Of a stretch of DNA of 64,000 nucleotides, positions 15,633 through 24,774 are shown piece by piece. Source of the DNA: a virus. Positions within the stretch are counted from its first letter, which is position 1; every line of letters begins with the position of its first letter. The stretch lies in IMG/VR virus record IMGVR_UViG_3300026484_000236, positions 1 through 64,000 of that record; one strand, given 5' to 3'. A program made the translations under genes and the position numbers. The notes under the pieces are model-generated. The model searched no databases and was not told where the DNA came from. It saw only the letters and a program-made list of their open reading frames with translations.

Positions 15633-16610
15633 TTATACACCTTTGGGAAATAATTTATCAAAAGCAGCTAACTTCATATCTATATTAAAATTAAGAATTC
15701 TATCAAAATCTATACGTATATCAAGTTGTTGTAATTTTAAAATAATTTCCTGTTTTTTCTCGTCTGTAAATTCTAAATCCGATGGGAAAGAAATAATATT
15801 TAATTTATCTTTTATAAAATCATTTGGTAATTGATAAGGACTTCGTTGATAATGTTGATATTTTTTATATACCAAATTTTTATTAATAATTACCGGAACC
15901 ATTAATAAACTATCACCCGGTCTTAATTGATCATCAAAAATAAGATTATAAAACATTGCTCCTTGAATATGAGTAGGAACTGTTTTAGTCGCTTTAGTTG
16001 GCCATTTTTTTGGAATAACGAATTCTTTAAAATTAAAATCATTAATGTTTTGTGTAATTAAATCAATATATTTCTTTTTTATAATCGTGTAAATCTGATA
16101 TCTAATTTTTTCTAAAGTATCAAATTCTACTTGAATCGTTAATACATTATAAATTTCTTTTAAAAAGCCTAATGTAACTACAGACGTATCTGCTTTAAGT
16201 ATTTGACCACCAGTTTTTTTAATTTCTAAATCTTCGTAAAAAGTTCCTTCCATCCAAATCTTGGCCAAAGCATAGAATTTTTTAGTATTAAAAAAACCAC
16301 GAGTAGCAATTACTTCCGATTTAAAATCCATATAATTCCATTTTGGATCTATATTAGCTCTTTCTTTTAGAATAGTATCAAAAACATTTCTGTATTTAAT
16401 ATTACAATCCTTAGCCACTTTTTGAGAATAATCGACGGTTCTATGTATATCATCGTACTTATTAAAAGGTACTTTAAAATAATTATACGAACTATCAGTA
16501 TCTGCGTAAAGTAAATTTGGATGTTTTTCAATAGTACTAATAAAATCTATTACGAATATTTCATTATGGTGTTCTGCTGCTTTAACCCCAATATCTCTAA
16601 TATCTTCCAT
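15633..16610 (-). CDS. family B DNA polymerase fragment: C-terminal palm/thumb with motif C
   Basis: 325 residues. LLYADTDSSY near residue 33-42 is motif C with its two catalytic Asp, and TKKFYALAKI is the K-x-Y motif that follows. KTGGQILKADTSVVTLGFLKEI matches the conserved K-x-x-x-x-x-R-S-D-T-x segment of the thumb border. The protein begins just after where motif B should lie. It is translated before the exonuclease fragment (stop and next ATG separated by one base). The two must assemble with a missing middle part, as in other split phage polymerases. Start follows AAAGGAGTGAT. Confidence 0.8.
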   Translation of the reverse strand: MEDIRDIGVKAAEHHNEIFVIDFISTIEKHPNLLYADTDSSYNYFKVPFNKYDDIHRTVDYSQKVAKDCNIKYRNVFDTILKERANIDPKWNYMDFKSEVIATRGFFNTKKFYALAKIWMEGTFYEDLEIKKTGGQILKADTSVVTLGFLKEIYNVLTIQVEFDTLEKIRYQIYTIIKKKYIDLITQNINDFNFKEFVIPKKWPTKATKTVPTHIQGAMFYNLIFDDQLRPGDSLLMVPVIINKNLVYKKYQHYQRSPYQLPNDFIKDKLNIISFPSDLEFTDEKKQEIILKLQQLDIRIDFDRILNFNIDMKLAAFDKLFPKGV

Positions 16611-16619
16611 ATCACTCCT

Positions 16620-17033
16620 TTAGTAATTTTTAAATAAAAAATATATTTCTGGTATTAAACATATATCTATCTTATATTTACTAGCTATTTCCTTTTCAGG
16701 AACACCTTTTAAAAAATCATAATAAATATTTAAAGCCATTTTTACGGTATCTTGTCCTGAGTGAATACCATTTAAAATTTTTTGTATTTCATTAAACGTC
16801 ATATTTACTCCAATTGATAAATCAATTAAATCTTTATATGATACCCAGAATGAAAAACCATCCTCCATTTCAATTAAAACATTATTAGCACAAAAATTTA
16901 AATTTTTGTAATTTTCTTTAATTTTACCAGTTTTGCCTAAGTACGAAGGAATTTTTTCATTGATGCCTATATTTGTATATTTTAATCTGTATAATTTTAT
17001 TCGGCAATCTTTTTTTATTCTTTGTATTATCAT
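16620..17033 (-). CDS. unknown protein, 137 aa, possible C-terminal HTH
   Basis: Start at 17033 follows AAAGGAGGAAAC. The N-terminal half looks like a small SH3-like barrel (YLGKTGKIKENY ... NVLIEMEDGFSFWVSYKDL). The C-terminal half is helical and contains GVPEKEIASKYKIDICLIPEIY, the pattern of a helix-turn-helix. No specific family is recognised. Confidence 0.5.
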   Translation of the reverse strand: MIIQRIKKDCRIKLYRLKYTNIGINEKIPSYLGKTGKIKENYKNLNFCANNVLIEMEDGFSFWVSYKDLIDLSIGVNMTFNEIQKILNGIHSGQDTVKMALNIYYDFLKGVPEKEIASKYKIDICLIPEIYFLFKNY

Positions 17034-17061
17034 GTTTCCTCCTTTATAATATATGTTTGTA

Positions 17062-17400
17062 TTAGGTATCGAATATTATATTCAATTTACTATTTCTAGG
17101 TATATTTAACGAACTTATTTCTTTTTTCCATTCATTATTGATTTGTATAATAGTTTTCGTATCAAATCTTCCAGATGAAATATAAAATGATGATAAGGCC
17201 CAAATTTTTTTAGGAGCTTTGTCAAAAAATTCTTCTGGTGTCCATTCTGGATTCCTATGTTGTGGTTTATAACTTCCCCAACCTTGTTTATATGGTTTCA
17301 TTTGATCTACCCAATCAACTGGACTAATACCATATTTTGAAATAAGTCTAAAGAATTTTAAAGTATCTTTACTGTAATTAAAATTTATATTGTATTCCAT
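17062..17400 (-). CDS. small Trp-rich protein with C-terminal KLNIIFD tail
   Basis: 112 residues. Trp-rich middle (WGSYKPQHRNPEWTPEEFF) and a IQINNEWKKEI helix, ending NSKLNIIFDT. The tail resembles the K-L-x-I-K-F-(E/D) ends of many small proteins between 26 and 41 kb, and the spaced Trp recall the paralogues at 38469-38813 and 39410-39781. Function unknown. Confidence 0.55.
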   Translation of the reverse strand: MEYNINFNYSKDTLKFFRLISKYGISPVDWVDQMKPYKQGWGSYKPQHRNPEWTPEEFFDKAPKKIWALSSFYISSGRFDTKTIIQINNEWKKEISSLNIPRNSKLNIIFDT

Positions 17401-17408
17401 AAAATTTC

Positions 17409-18314
17409 CTATATGTTAAAATAATTTCTTTTTAAAAACTTTAAAAAAGCTTCTAGATATTCTATTTGTAATTTTTTTCCTCTTGGTGAACCACCAATAC
17501 TTTTATGACCACCCGCTTTCTTACCAAAGAATGCTTGTAATGGTTCTATAACTCCATTTGATCCAAAATATTTTTTGGCCAGTTCTTCGTTTTGACAAGC
17601 TAAAGTAATGCTATTGCTACCAGTATTATATTGTAATATCATATCATATTCCAAACCATTATTTAAATAACGGTCTGTTACGGAGGTATTACTAATATAA
17701 GTTACTAGTATTTTTGGAATACTTAACTCCAATTCGGTAATTTCTTTTAAAAAATCATTTTCATTAATTCCTTGTAAAAGATATTTTTTAATACTTTCTG
17801 GAACACCAAGAATAATATAATCTCTAATACGAAGTATTAACTTATGAATATCTTTCGATAAACTATTTAGATTAATTTTCCAAAAATTAATTAAACTTGT
17901 AATCGCTAAAAGTTTAATATGATCTGGATTATTATAATCAAGTAATTCATTTTTGAATTTATAAAATCCGTTTATATCTAAATATCCAACTAATTCGCTA
18001 ATTACTCTAGCAGTTTTAGTATTTTTTAGATAACCTCCTGCCCACATAATTCCAAATACAGTATCTAAATCAATATGACTAATTATAAAATTATTATATT
18101 TATAATTAACATTTTCATAATTATTAGGAATTAAAATAGTGCTTGCTGGTTTATTATCCGATAATTTTCCATGATGGAGTAGTTCTAAAACTGCTCCATC
18201 TTTCTTACCGAAATATTCATCTCCATATTCCGTTTCTATAGCTACGACATCAGTCATAGTTTTCGAAACATTTACGGCTTGTTCATATGATGAACATAAT
18301 CTGATATCGATCAT
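17409..18314 (-). CDS. DHH-superfamily-like phosphoesterase, divergent
   Basis: 301 residues. IISHIDLDTVFGIMWAGGYL (His80, Asp82, Asp84) resembles the H-x-D-x-D motif that opens DHH phosphoesterases, and the C-terminal GKKAGGHKSIGGSPRGKKL resembles the DHHA1 glycine-histidine nucleic-acid-binding loop. A canonical DHH triad is not visible, so it may be a divergent or inactive member. Two clearer DHH proteins are encoded at 46219-47193 and 48364-50115. Start follows AAAGGAGATAAC. Confidence 0.5.
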   Translation of the reverse strand: MIDIRLCSSYEQAVNVSKTMTDVVAIETEYGDEYFGKKDGAVLELLHHGKLSDNKPASTILIPNNYENVNYKYNNFIISHIDLDTVFGIMWAGGYLKNTKTARVISELVGYLDINGFYKFKNELLDYNNPDHIKLLAITSLINFWKINLNSLSKDIHKLILRIRDYIILGVPESIKKYLLQGINENDFLKEITELELSIPKILVTYISNTSVTDRYLNNGLEYDMILQYNTGSNSITLACQNEELAKKYFGSNGVIEPLQAFFGKKAGGHKSIGGSPRGKKLQIEYLEAFLKFLKRNYFNI

Positions 18315-18333
18315 GTTATCTCCTTTACTTAAA

Positions 18334-19593
18334 TTAAACCACCTGCGAATTATTTTGGGATTCTAAATAATCAAAAATTTTAAAATCTTCTCTTTTAAGA
18401 ATTATATTCTCAGGGAGATGTTCTAAAATCTCTGGATAAATTAAAAATGCCCCATTGATAAAATCAAAAATTTTATTTTTGAATTCATCATTTTTAATAA
18501 ATGCTTCTAGTATCTCTTTTGAGAATTCTAAATTTTCAGCTGATTCGTAGTCTTTAGATTCAAATACTTCTAATTCAAATTCCTCTGGTACTTCGGCAAC
18601 TACCATATTTTCAGTACTTCTTGCGTTTTCATTTTTTACTTTAAGATCAACTCTTTTAAAATCTTCAGAAAGCAATCTAATTTTAACAATATTTATATTT
18701 TGCTCAATTTCTCCATCTTCGCTTTGTATATCGGTTACAATTTTTTTAAGAAATACGTAATCTCCAAAAGCTTTATAAGAATCAAAATCAAATACTACAT
18801 TATCGAATGTTTGATTTTTATAAATCAAATCGTAACTTCTTTCGTATTTAATAGTAATGCTTTTATAAGCAAACGCGATTTTTACTAAACCAACGATAAT
18901 ATTAATTAACGCCTGTTTATTATCTTTAAAATTTTTAAGAAGAATACTCGCGTTATTTTTATCAATCACATAAAAGAAGTTTTTAATCTCGGTAATATCC
19001 TGCTGAATATTTAAAAGATATTTTTGAGCTTTAAAAATACTCATATATGAATCTCCAGAAATTTTAGCTGATTGAACTTTAGAAGTAAGTAAATTATTAA
19101 CCATAATTGAATTACGTGGTGGTTTAATACGATTAATATTAATACGTTTTACTGCTTCAAGAATTCTTGGAGTGAGTTCACCAAATGGTCTTAAGTATTG
19201 ACCCATTTCTTGAATTTTAGCTTTACCTCGTTCTTGATTTTGAAATAAAGAAACGCTTTCATCATAAGTATAGATATCTCTTTCAAAATCCTTAATCTTT
19301 GCTATAATATCTTCTTCCGAAATACTTACTTGTCGTGATTCAGAATAATCTCTATCTCTATAGGCTGCGTCAACTGTTAAACCTTCTTCTCGCGTTAAAC
19401 TTCTATCGGCCACTTCTTCAGTTCTAACACTATTGTCAGGCGTTATTTGATCACCTTGTACATTTCGTTGGATAATACGTTGGCCAATATTAATCTCTGC
19501 CTCATTTACTTCTTCTCTTCTTATTCTTTCTTGTTCATTTATTCCATCCTCGAACTCCGAAGTTGGTGTTGAATTTAATTCTTGTGTAGACAT
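18334..19593 (-). CDS. unknown protein, 419 aa, downstream of RNA polymerase beta-C
   Basis: The first 100 residues are highly charged and probably disordered (EQERIRREEVNEAEINIGQ). The rest is helical with one beta-rich region and an acidic segment around VPEEFELEVFESKDYE. I recognise no family. Because it is the first gene after the beta-C piece and the non-virion enzymes of phiKZ-like phages carry a fifth, promoter-specific subunit of about this size, it is one candidate for that subunit; this is inference from position only. Start follows AAAAGGAGACGTA. Confidence 0.4.
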   Translation of the reverse strand: MSTQELNSTPTSEFEDGINEQERIRREEVNEAEINIGQRIIQRNVQGDQITPDNSVRTEEVADRSLTREEGLTVDAAYRDRDYSESRQVSISEEDIIAKIKDFERDIYTYDESVSLFQNQERGKAKIQEMGQYLRPFGELTPRILEAVKRININRIKPPRNSIMVNNLLTSKVQSAKISGDSYMSIFKAQKYLLNIQQDITEIKNFFYVIDKNNASILLKNFKDNKQALINIIVGLVKIAFAYKSITIKYERSYDLIYKNQTFDNVVFDFDSYKAFGDYVFLKKIVTDIQSEDGEIEQNINIVKIRLLSEDFKRVDLKVKNENARSTENMVVAEVPEEFELEVFESKDYESAENLEFSKEILEAFIKNDEFKNKIFDFINGAFLIYPEILEHLPENIILKREDFKIFDYLESQNNSQVV

Positions 19594-19650
19594 TACGTCT
19601 CCTTTTTTTAATTTAATTTTTTATTTTTTTACTAAAAATAAAGAAAAAAT

Positions 19651-19752
19651 GATAAATATAAACCGTAGTTTATATTTATCTGATATTAAGATATCTATAG
19701 TTTCATGTCCTTATTTTAAAGACATGAATACTTAGGAGCCTCGGCTCCTAAG
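19651..19752 (-). promoter_or_regulatory. cluster of three hairpins with an ATAGATAT promoter-like motif
   Basis: In the minus direction a 10-bp GC-rich hairpin (19752-19731) overlaps the stop codon of the beta-C gene, then a TTCATGTC stem (19728-19702), then the motif CTATAGATATCTTAATATC (19700-19681), then a 13-bp stem GATAAATATAAAC (19680-19651). The first structure probably ends the upstream transcript and the motif starts the next one, leaving the last hairpin in the leader of the 419-residue gene. Confidence 0.5.
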
Positions 19753-21766
19753 TAAATTCCATACCAATTATTTTTAAAGCAGTGTTAATAGTTTTTTTAG
19801 TAACACTTTGGTATTTTTGCTTCATATTGTATTTACCATCTTTAATAATTTTCATTAAGAAAGTTTCCTTATCTTCTTGAGAATCGGATTTAAAAGTATA
19901 TAATTCTTTTAGTACGGCATTATTATGTCTATGTGATAATAATGAAGCTGTACTTTGCCAACTTAAATGTTGACCACCTTCCACTTTTCTACCTTTAGCT
20001 GGTTGCCCAGTAGTTTTACTATAATTATTAGCAAATGATACCGCATTATATTTTGAGTTACTAGTGTGATACAATTTGATTAAATAATTTTCACCGTATT
20101 GTAAATTAGCAGTAGTTTCATAATAACTTTTAATATCATTCTTTCTAAAAATAGTATTTTCTAAATTTAGGAAAGCTCTTAAATAAGTAGTAAATGCTCC
20201 AGTAAAAGTAATATCTTTTTTAGAAGTAATATTTACTTTAAATAAATCTTCGTAATCATTTACAATTTTCATAAATTCGTAATATGGAATATTAGCAAAA
20301 TTACTAAAAAATAAATAAAGACCATCTTTATCGATATTTTCACAAAGTGTTTGGAATACCTTATCATCGGATAACATATGTGAAACGGTATTGTAATAAT
20401 CTTCGTCCGTGTATTTAATAAAAGTTTCGTTTATGTACTTAAGTTTTTCTAATCTTGTTTTATTATCAGATCTTTCAACATCTCTAATAATTTTACTTAG
20501 ATTTAATTCGTAGATACTCCCCCAGTTATTACGACCAAAGATACCAAGTGGGTTAAATACCACATCGAATGGTAATTTAGTATCCGGGTTTTTAGGCATA
20601 AGTTCATCCGGCACTATTAAAGCAACCGTTCCTTTACCGGCATAAAGATTACTAAATTTATCTCCTTTAGTAGTTCCAGTAACATATGAAATATCAAGCT
20701 CTACTATATAATCTAAAAATTCTGGATCAGTATTGTATCTCATACTAAATTCTTCTATCATAATTTTACTTGGGTTTTTCATTTGAAAATATTGAGATTC
20801 TATATTATTAACATATTCCTCAACATCTTCTTCTTTTAAACCAAGAGATCTAAATTTTAAACGAAGATTTTCTATATCTTTAAGTTGAATATTATAATAA
20901 TACTCGAGTTCTGTTATAAGTTCCGAAGTATAAAAATACTCTTTTCTTTTATCATTAAAAGAATCGTTGGTTAATTTGTGAACTTTAATTCTTTCAATTT
21001 TTCCATTTTTAATACCTTCAATGCCTTTGGTATAATACTTAGACTCAGTACTTTCATCAATATTAATTAATTCAGTTAAGAAGAAATCTTCCATATCAAT
21101 ATTATAGTACTTAGCTATTTTATCAGTATCATCTAAAGTTTCACCAATTAATGGAAAATAAGATTCACTTTTTTTATTTTTAATAAACTTCATGAATTTA
21201 GTAATTGGTATAAAAATCTTTTCACTGTATTCAATTTCAGTTTTCTTAGCAAAGCTTTCTGAAATAGCGATTGCATCATCGGCATTAAATCCAAAGAAAG
21301 TACTAAATAAAATATCGGCTCGGTAACCAACTCTGGGTAGTTGACTTTCTGGAATATAATTACTGTAATCAAAAAGAACATCATTCTTTTTAAAAGACGT
21401 TCCTTCAGTAACACAATATTTTAACGAAAGACTATTATTAATTAATTTTTTATACATTGGAATATGTTTTAATTCCATATTCTTTTTAGTAGTATAATAA
21501 ATAATAAGTAGTTCATCTTTTCTAAAAATAACTATTCCATCATCTTCAGCAATTTCTTGATACGGTGATTGAACAGTTGTTAAATCTTTATAATTTTTAT
21601 CTATAATAAATGGGGTTTCTGTTTTATTAGAAATAACCAATTGCCCCATTTGCTTATTTTCCATATTGAGTCTAGACGCATCGACACTCGATGCGAATGG
21701 ACAAAACACTTCAACGACTGGACTAAATAAAACTACGTCTTTCTCATCTTGATTAATATTACTCAT
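19748..21766 (-). CDS. non-virion RNA polymerase, beta subunit C-terminal half
   Basis: 672 residues matching the C-terminal half of bacterial beta: GYRADILFSTFFGFNADDAIAISE corresponds to the G-x-N-x-x-x-A-x-x-P-x-x-G-x-N-x-E-D-A segment; TTKGDKFSNLYAGKGTVA carries the two active-centre lysines (GDK and GKG); DVVFNPLGIFGRNNWGSIYE matches D-I-V-L-N-P-L-G-V-P-S-R-M; and GGQHLSWQSTASLLSHR ends the clamp-binding region. It pairs with the beta-N gene at 24758-25960, separated by ligase and small genes. Split beta is typical of phiKZ-like polymerases. Start follows AAGGAACATAA. Confidence 0.88.
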   Translation of the reverse strand: MSNINQDEKDVVLFSPVVEVFCPFASSVDASRLNMENKQMGQLVISNKTETPFIIDKNYKDLTTVQSPYQEIAEDDGIVIFRKDELLIIYYTTKKNMELKHIPMYKKLINNSLSLKYCVTEGTSFKKNDVLFDYSNYIPESQLPRVGYRADILFSTFFGFNADDAIAISESFAKKTEIEYSEKIFIPITKFMKFIKNKKSESYFPLIGETLDDTDKIAKYYNIDMEDFFLTELINIDESTESKYYTKGIEGIKNGKIERIKVHKLTNDSFNDKRKEYFYTSELITELEYYYNIQLKDIENLRLKFRSLGLKEEDVEEYVNNIESQYFQMKNPSKIMIEEFSMRYNTDPEFLDYIVELDISYVTGTTKGDKFSNLYAGKGTVALIVPDELMPKNPDTKLPFDVVFNPLGIFGRNNWGSIYELNLSKIIRDVERSDNKTRLEKLKYINETFIKYTDEDYYNTVSHMLSDDKVFQTLCENIDKDGLYLFFSNFANIPYYEFMKIVNDYEDLFKVNITSKKDITFTGAFTTYLRAFLNLENTIFRKNDIKSYYETTANLQYGENYLIKLYHTSNSKYNAVSFANNYSKTTGQPAKGRKVEGGQHLSWQSTASLLSHRHNNAVLKELYTFKSDSQEDKETFLMKIIKDGKYNMKQKYQSVTKKTINTALKIIGMEFT

Positions 21767-21778
21767 TTATGTTCCTTA

Positions 21779-23347
21779 TTATATACTACAATCTTCACAG
21801 AATAACTTTTTTTCGTCAACTGCCTTTCTCAAATCTTCTCTTAATTTATAAATCATTTTAAAAGAATCTCTAGAACGCATAATTTTATTTAAATTATCGG
21901 CTTCTGTTTTATCATCTCTAAATGTAATAAAACGAGGATGCATTAAACTATAATATTCATTTTTATCCGATTTAGTAATATCATTTGCTTCGCCTTCGCA
22001 AATTTTACCTAAATATCTTTCTTGATTTTCCCAAATCTCTTTTTTAAGATCTTTATCAATTCCGGACAAATTAGTCTTAACTAAACCATCTTCGGATTCG
22101 CAAACCAACGCTCCTAACGTATCTTTTCTTTTACCTTCTTCGAAACCAACTACTCGTAAATCAAAATCAAAAATATTTTTAAATTTAATACAATTTACCG
22201 AATGTCCTATTTCAAAAGGAGCTTTAGTAACTTTAAAGATAATACCTTCTTTTCCTTCTCGCAATTGTTCTTCGAAAAAATCAATTACTGTTTCAAAATT
22301 AGATTTCGAAATAGTTTTTGTATTTATCAATTGAATTAATTCGCCAGTATTAACTTCTTTAAAAGAATTCAAAGCATTTTCTAATTTATAAAAACGAGAA
22401 CCATTATCCGGCTGAGCTGAAAAATCATGATTGGTAGTAAGATCCCAAATGGTATATCTAATTTTTTTTCTCATTTCGGCATCAGAAATACCAAAAACCT
22501 TTTTAAACTCATCCTTGTATTTCTTAAGTTCTTTTGGATTTTCTTTTTCTTTAATATTTAAAGTAGTTAAAGCTTTAAAAATACCATTTGCTTCTAGACG
22601 GTTTGGATAACCATCCACGGTTAGTTCACCATGTAACGTTATAATATCTTTTTTAGAAATGAAATTATTTTTTTCCAAAAATATTCTAAAATCTTTAAGT
22701 TGTTTTAAAATTTTTTTATCTTGGAACATAATTTCTTTTAGTCTACGGCTAATAAATTGCCCAGTACTTAAATTAGCAAATGCAAATAAACCATCGGCTT
22801 TTTCTTGAGCTAATCCAAATATTTCGTTATCATTCATATGTTCTATGTTTTGATATGAACTTACTCTATTAATTAAGTCGATGAAACCATTAAATCCGAC
22901 GGCTCCCATATAATCTGCAGTTGGAATACATTTTGGGATAACTTGATTAATTAATCGTACTCCTAATCCAATATCTAGATCTCTATCCAAAATCATTTTA
23001 AGAAATACCTTTATATCTTGATTACATGAATCGTGAAGTTGTATCAATGCTTTTTTACCAGCGTTTCCACGTAATTTTTTAACTAGAAATAAGTCCTCAA
23101 TTCTATTTAATAAAGTACCTAAATCGTTTACAGGTATTTTAAAATAATCGTCAATTATTGATAAATCTTCTTCTTTTGGATGCGTAATATTAAAAATTAT
23201 ATATGGACTATAAATATATTGAAAAAATCTAGTAATATTTTTTTTATCTAATTTATATAATTGTAATAAAATAGTTTTTTTTCTAGTAGTTCTATTCGAA
23301 TTTTTAATATTGTCCAAATATTTTATAATATTTTTTGTGTGTGTCAT
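21779..23347 (-). CDS. ATP-dependent DNA ligase, T4 gp30-like
   Basis: 522 residues, the usual size for T4-type ligases. The nucleotidyl-transfer motifs are in order: motif I EKADGL with the AMP-accepting Lys183, motif III LHGELTV, motif IV GKEGIIFKV and motif V NCIKFKN, followed by an OB-fold segment (DFDLRVVGFEEGKRKDTLGALVCE). The N-terminal 150 residues are the helical DNA-binding region. It seals nicks in replication and repair. The gene lies between the two halves of the beta subunit. Start follows AAAAAAGGATCAAT. Confidence 0.9.
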   Translation of the reverse strand: MTHTKNIIKYLDNIKNSNRTTRKKTILLQLYKLDKKNITRFFQYIYSPYIIFNITHPKEEDLSIIDDYFKIPVNDLGTLLNRIEDLFLVKKLRGNAGKKALIQLHDSCNQDIKVFLKMILDRDLDIGLGVRLINQVIPKCIPTADYMGAVGFNGFIDLINRVSSYQNIEHMNDNEIFGLAQEKADGLFAFANLSTGQFISRRLKEIMFQDKKILKQLKDFRIFLEKNNFISKKDIITLHGELTVDGYPNRLEANGIFKALTTLNIKEKENPKELKKYKDEFKKVFGISDAEMRKKIRYTIWDLTTNHDFSAQPDNGSRFYKLENALNSFKEVNTGELIQLINTKTISKSNFETVIDFFEEQLREGKEGIIFKVTKAPFEIGHSVNCIKFKNIFDFDLRVVGFEEGKRKDTLGALVCESEDGLVKTNLSGIDKDLKKEIWENQERYLGKICEGEANDITKSDKNEYYSLMHPRFITFRDDKTEADNLNKIMRSRDSFKMIYKLREDLRKAVDEKKLFCEDCSI

Positions 23348-23370
23348 ATTGATCCTTTTTTATTTATTTT

Positions 23371-23393
23371 TTCTAATCCTCGAAGGATTAGAA
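23371..23393 (-). terminator. 10-bp hairpin overlapping a stop codon
   Basis: TTCTAATCCT pairs with AGGATTAGAA around a 3-base loop; the stop codon of the gene at 23388-23783 lies inside it. Hairpins overlapping stop codons also occur at 19731-19752 and 41004-41025. Confidence 0.5.
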
Positions 23394-23783
23394 CGTTGGT
23401 ACAGTTGGAATATTTAACTCATTCACTGGTTCAGGTATTCCCATTTGTGGTTGTTGTGTAGTTGGTTGATTCGTCGGAATCTGTTCTGCTGGTACAACTG
23501 CATTTTCTAATTGAATATCATGTACCGTTAATTGAAATTCCGTTGTTCCATTATAAGTATTCTGTGCAAATACTCCAACTAATCCAATAGTTTTACCTTT
23601 TAAATTTTCTGGTCCAAAATCTTTAATTTTAGATACTATATCCGATTTAAAAACTAAGAACTTATAAGTTTGAAAAGTTCCAGTTTCATCCGGTAAGCTA
23701 ATGTACCCGACGGAGTACTCTTTATTTTGCTTAGACATATTTAAATAACACGCGGTTATTTCCCCAGTATATAATTGATTCAT
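23388..23783 (-). CDS. probable small OB-fold protein with Pro/Gln-rich tail
   Basis: 131 residues. The first 95 form alternating strands (EITACYLNM, YSVGYISLP, YKFLVFKSD, KTIGLVGVFAQNTYNGTTEFQLTVHDIQLE) with the strand order expected of an OB-fold nucleic-acid-binding domain. The rest is a Pro/Gln/Thr-rich tail. It may be a second ssDNA- or RNA-binding protein beside the one at the left edge. No diagnostic motif. Start follows AAAAGGAGATAAA. Confidence 0.45.
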   Translation of the reverse strand: MNQLYTGEITACYLNMSKQNKEYSVGYISLPDETGTFQTYKFLVFKSDIVSKIKDFGPENLKGKTIGLVGVFAQNTYNGTTEFQLTVHDIQLENAVVPAEQIPTNQPTTQQPQMGIPEPVNELNIPTVPTF

Positions 23784-23784
23784 T

Positions 23785-24216
23785 TTATCTCCTTTTCATT
23801 TTATTAAATTTTTCTTCATCTAGGACCGTTTGTATTTTACTAAGATATCCTATCTTTTTAATATTTCTTTGAATATTATCTTCATGTATATAAATCTCCT
23901 CAAATAATTGACAAGTTTGTTTTATAACATGTTCTTTATACCAATTAATTTTAGATTGCATATCTAAATAACTTAATTGTATTTTTTCAAATACTGGTAT
24001 TTCTTTTTCTTCGATTTCTGGATCGGGAATCTTTGCTTCGGCTAAGACAAAATCCATATAAATATCCTTTGGATCATCTGATAAATGTATTAAGTATTCT
24101 CCTATATACATATATCTTTCCGTTTGATCTAAAGATTCTTCGGAATCGAACAATTCAAAATCTAAGAAGATATTTATTTTTTCACGGGTGCTTTGAAAAA
24201 TATCCAACTCATTCAT
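23785..24216 (-). CDS. unknown acidic protein, 143 aa
   Basis: Helical and acidic (EESLDQTERYMYIGEYLIHLSDD ... PEIEEKEIPVFEKIQ), no known motif. Start at 24216 follows GGAAGTAAAAAT and overlaps the end of the upstream membrane-protein gene by four bases, implying coupled translation. Confidence 0.6.
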   Translation of the reverse strand: MNELDIFQSTREKINIFLDFELFDSEESLDQTERYMYIGEYLIHLSDDPKDIYMDFVLAEAKIPDPEIEEKEIPVFEKIQLSYLDMQSKINWYKEHVIKQTCQLFEEIYIHEDNIQRNIKKIGYLSKIQTVLDEEKFNKMKRR

Positions 24217-24761
24217 ATTTTTACTTCCTTTTCGAATTGTTTTTTAAATGTATATAATTCTTCAGAATCTGTTATCACTATAAATTTATCTTTAAAAAAA
24301 TATATGTTTAAAATTTCATTATTCCTTTCAAAATATTTAGCTAACTCTGTTCCAGGATTAGTAACACAATATACAATTACATCATGTCTATTAAATAAAC
24401 AGGTGTAGTTTTCTATTAATAACCTTTTTTCAATATTGTATAATTCTTTTTCTTTTTCCGTAATTGATTCTGGTGGTAAAGTATTATAAATATTAATATA
24501 GTTTAATAATCTTTGTAATGAATTCCTACTTCGTCCTGCTAATATTAATATATACCATAATAAAAAACCTAATAAATAATTAAAAATTACTAACCCATAC
24601 TCAAAATTAGTTTCGGTAGATACTAAAATAAAAGTACCAATTATAAACATATACCAAACCATTGCTTTATTATAGGTATCCGAACTTATAAATGCTTTAA
24701 TCTTTTCCCAACGTGTCATAATATTTTCCCAACGTGTCATAATATTTTCCCAACGTGTCAT
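24213..24761 (-). CDS. two-helix membrane protein with triplicated start
   Basis: 182 residues. Two hydrophobic segments (AMVWYMFIIGTFILVST and YGLVIFNYLLGFLLWYILIL) lie at about residues 34-80, with a cytoplasmic-type soluble C-terminal domain. The N-terminus is MTRWENI repeated three times because a 21-bp tandem repeat carries the start codon with it, giving three in-frame ATGs at 24761, 24740 and 24719. The first ATG overlaps the TGA stop of the beta-N gene as ATGA. Function unknown. Confidence 0.6.
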   Translation of the reverse strand: MTRWENIMTRWENIMTRWEKIKAFISSDTYNKAMVWYMFIIGTFILVSTETNFEYGLVIFNYLLGFLLWYILILAGRSRNSLQRLLNYINIYNTLPPESITEKEKELYNIEKRLLIENYTCLFNRHDVIVYCVTNPGTELAKYFERNNEILNIYFFKDKFIVITDSEELYTFKKQFEKEVKI

Positions 24762-24774
24762 AATATTTTCCCAA
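24703..24774 (-). repeat. 21-bp tandem repeat, three copies plus a partial copy
   Basis: Unit TTTTCCCAACGTGTCATAATA (21 bp, plus-strand sense, here cited as positions 24703-24723) is repeated at 24724-24744 and 24745-24765, with nine more bases after. Each copy includes a start codon for the membrane protein, so the array multiplies its possible starts. Confidence 0.95.
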
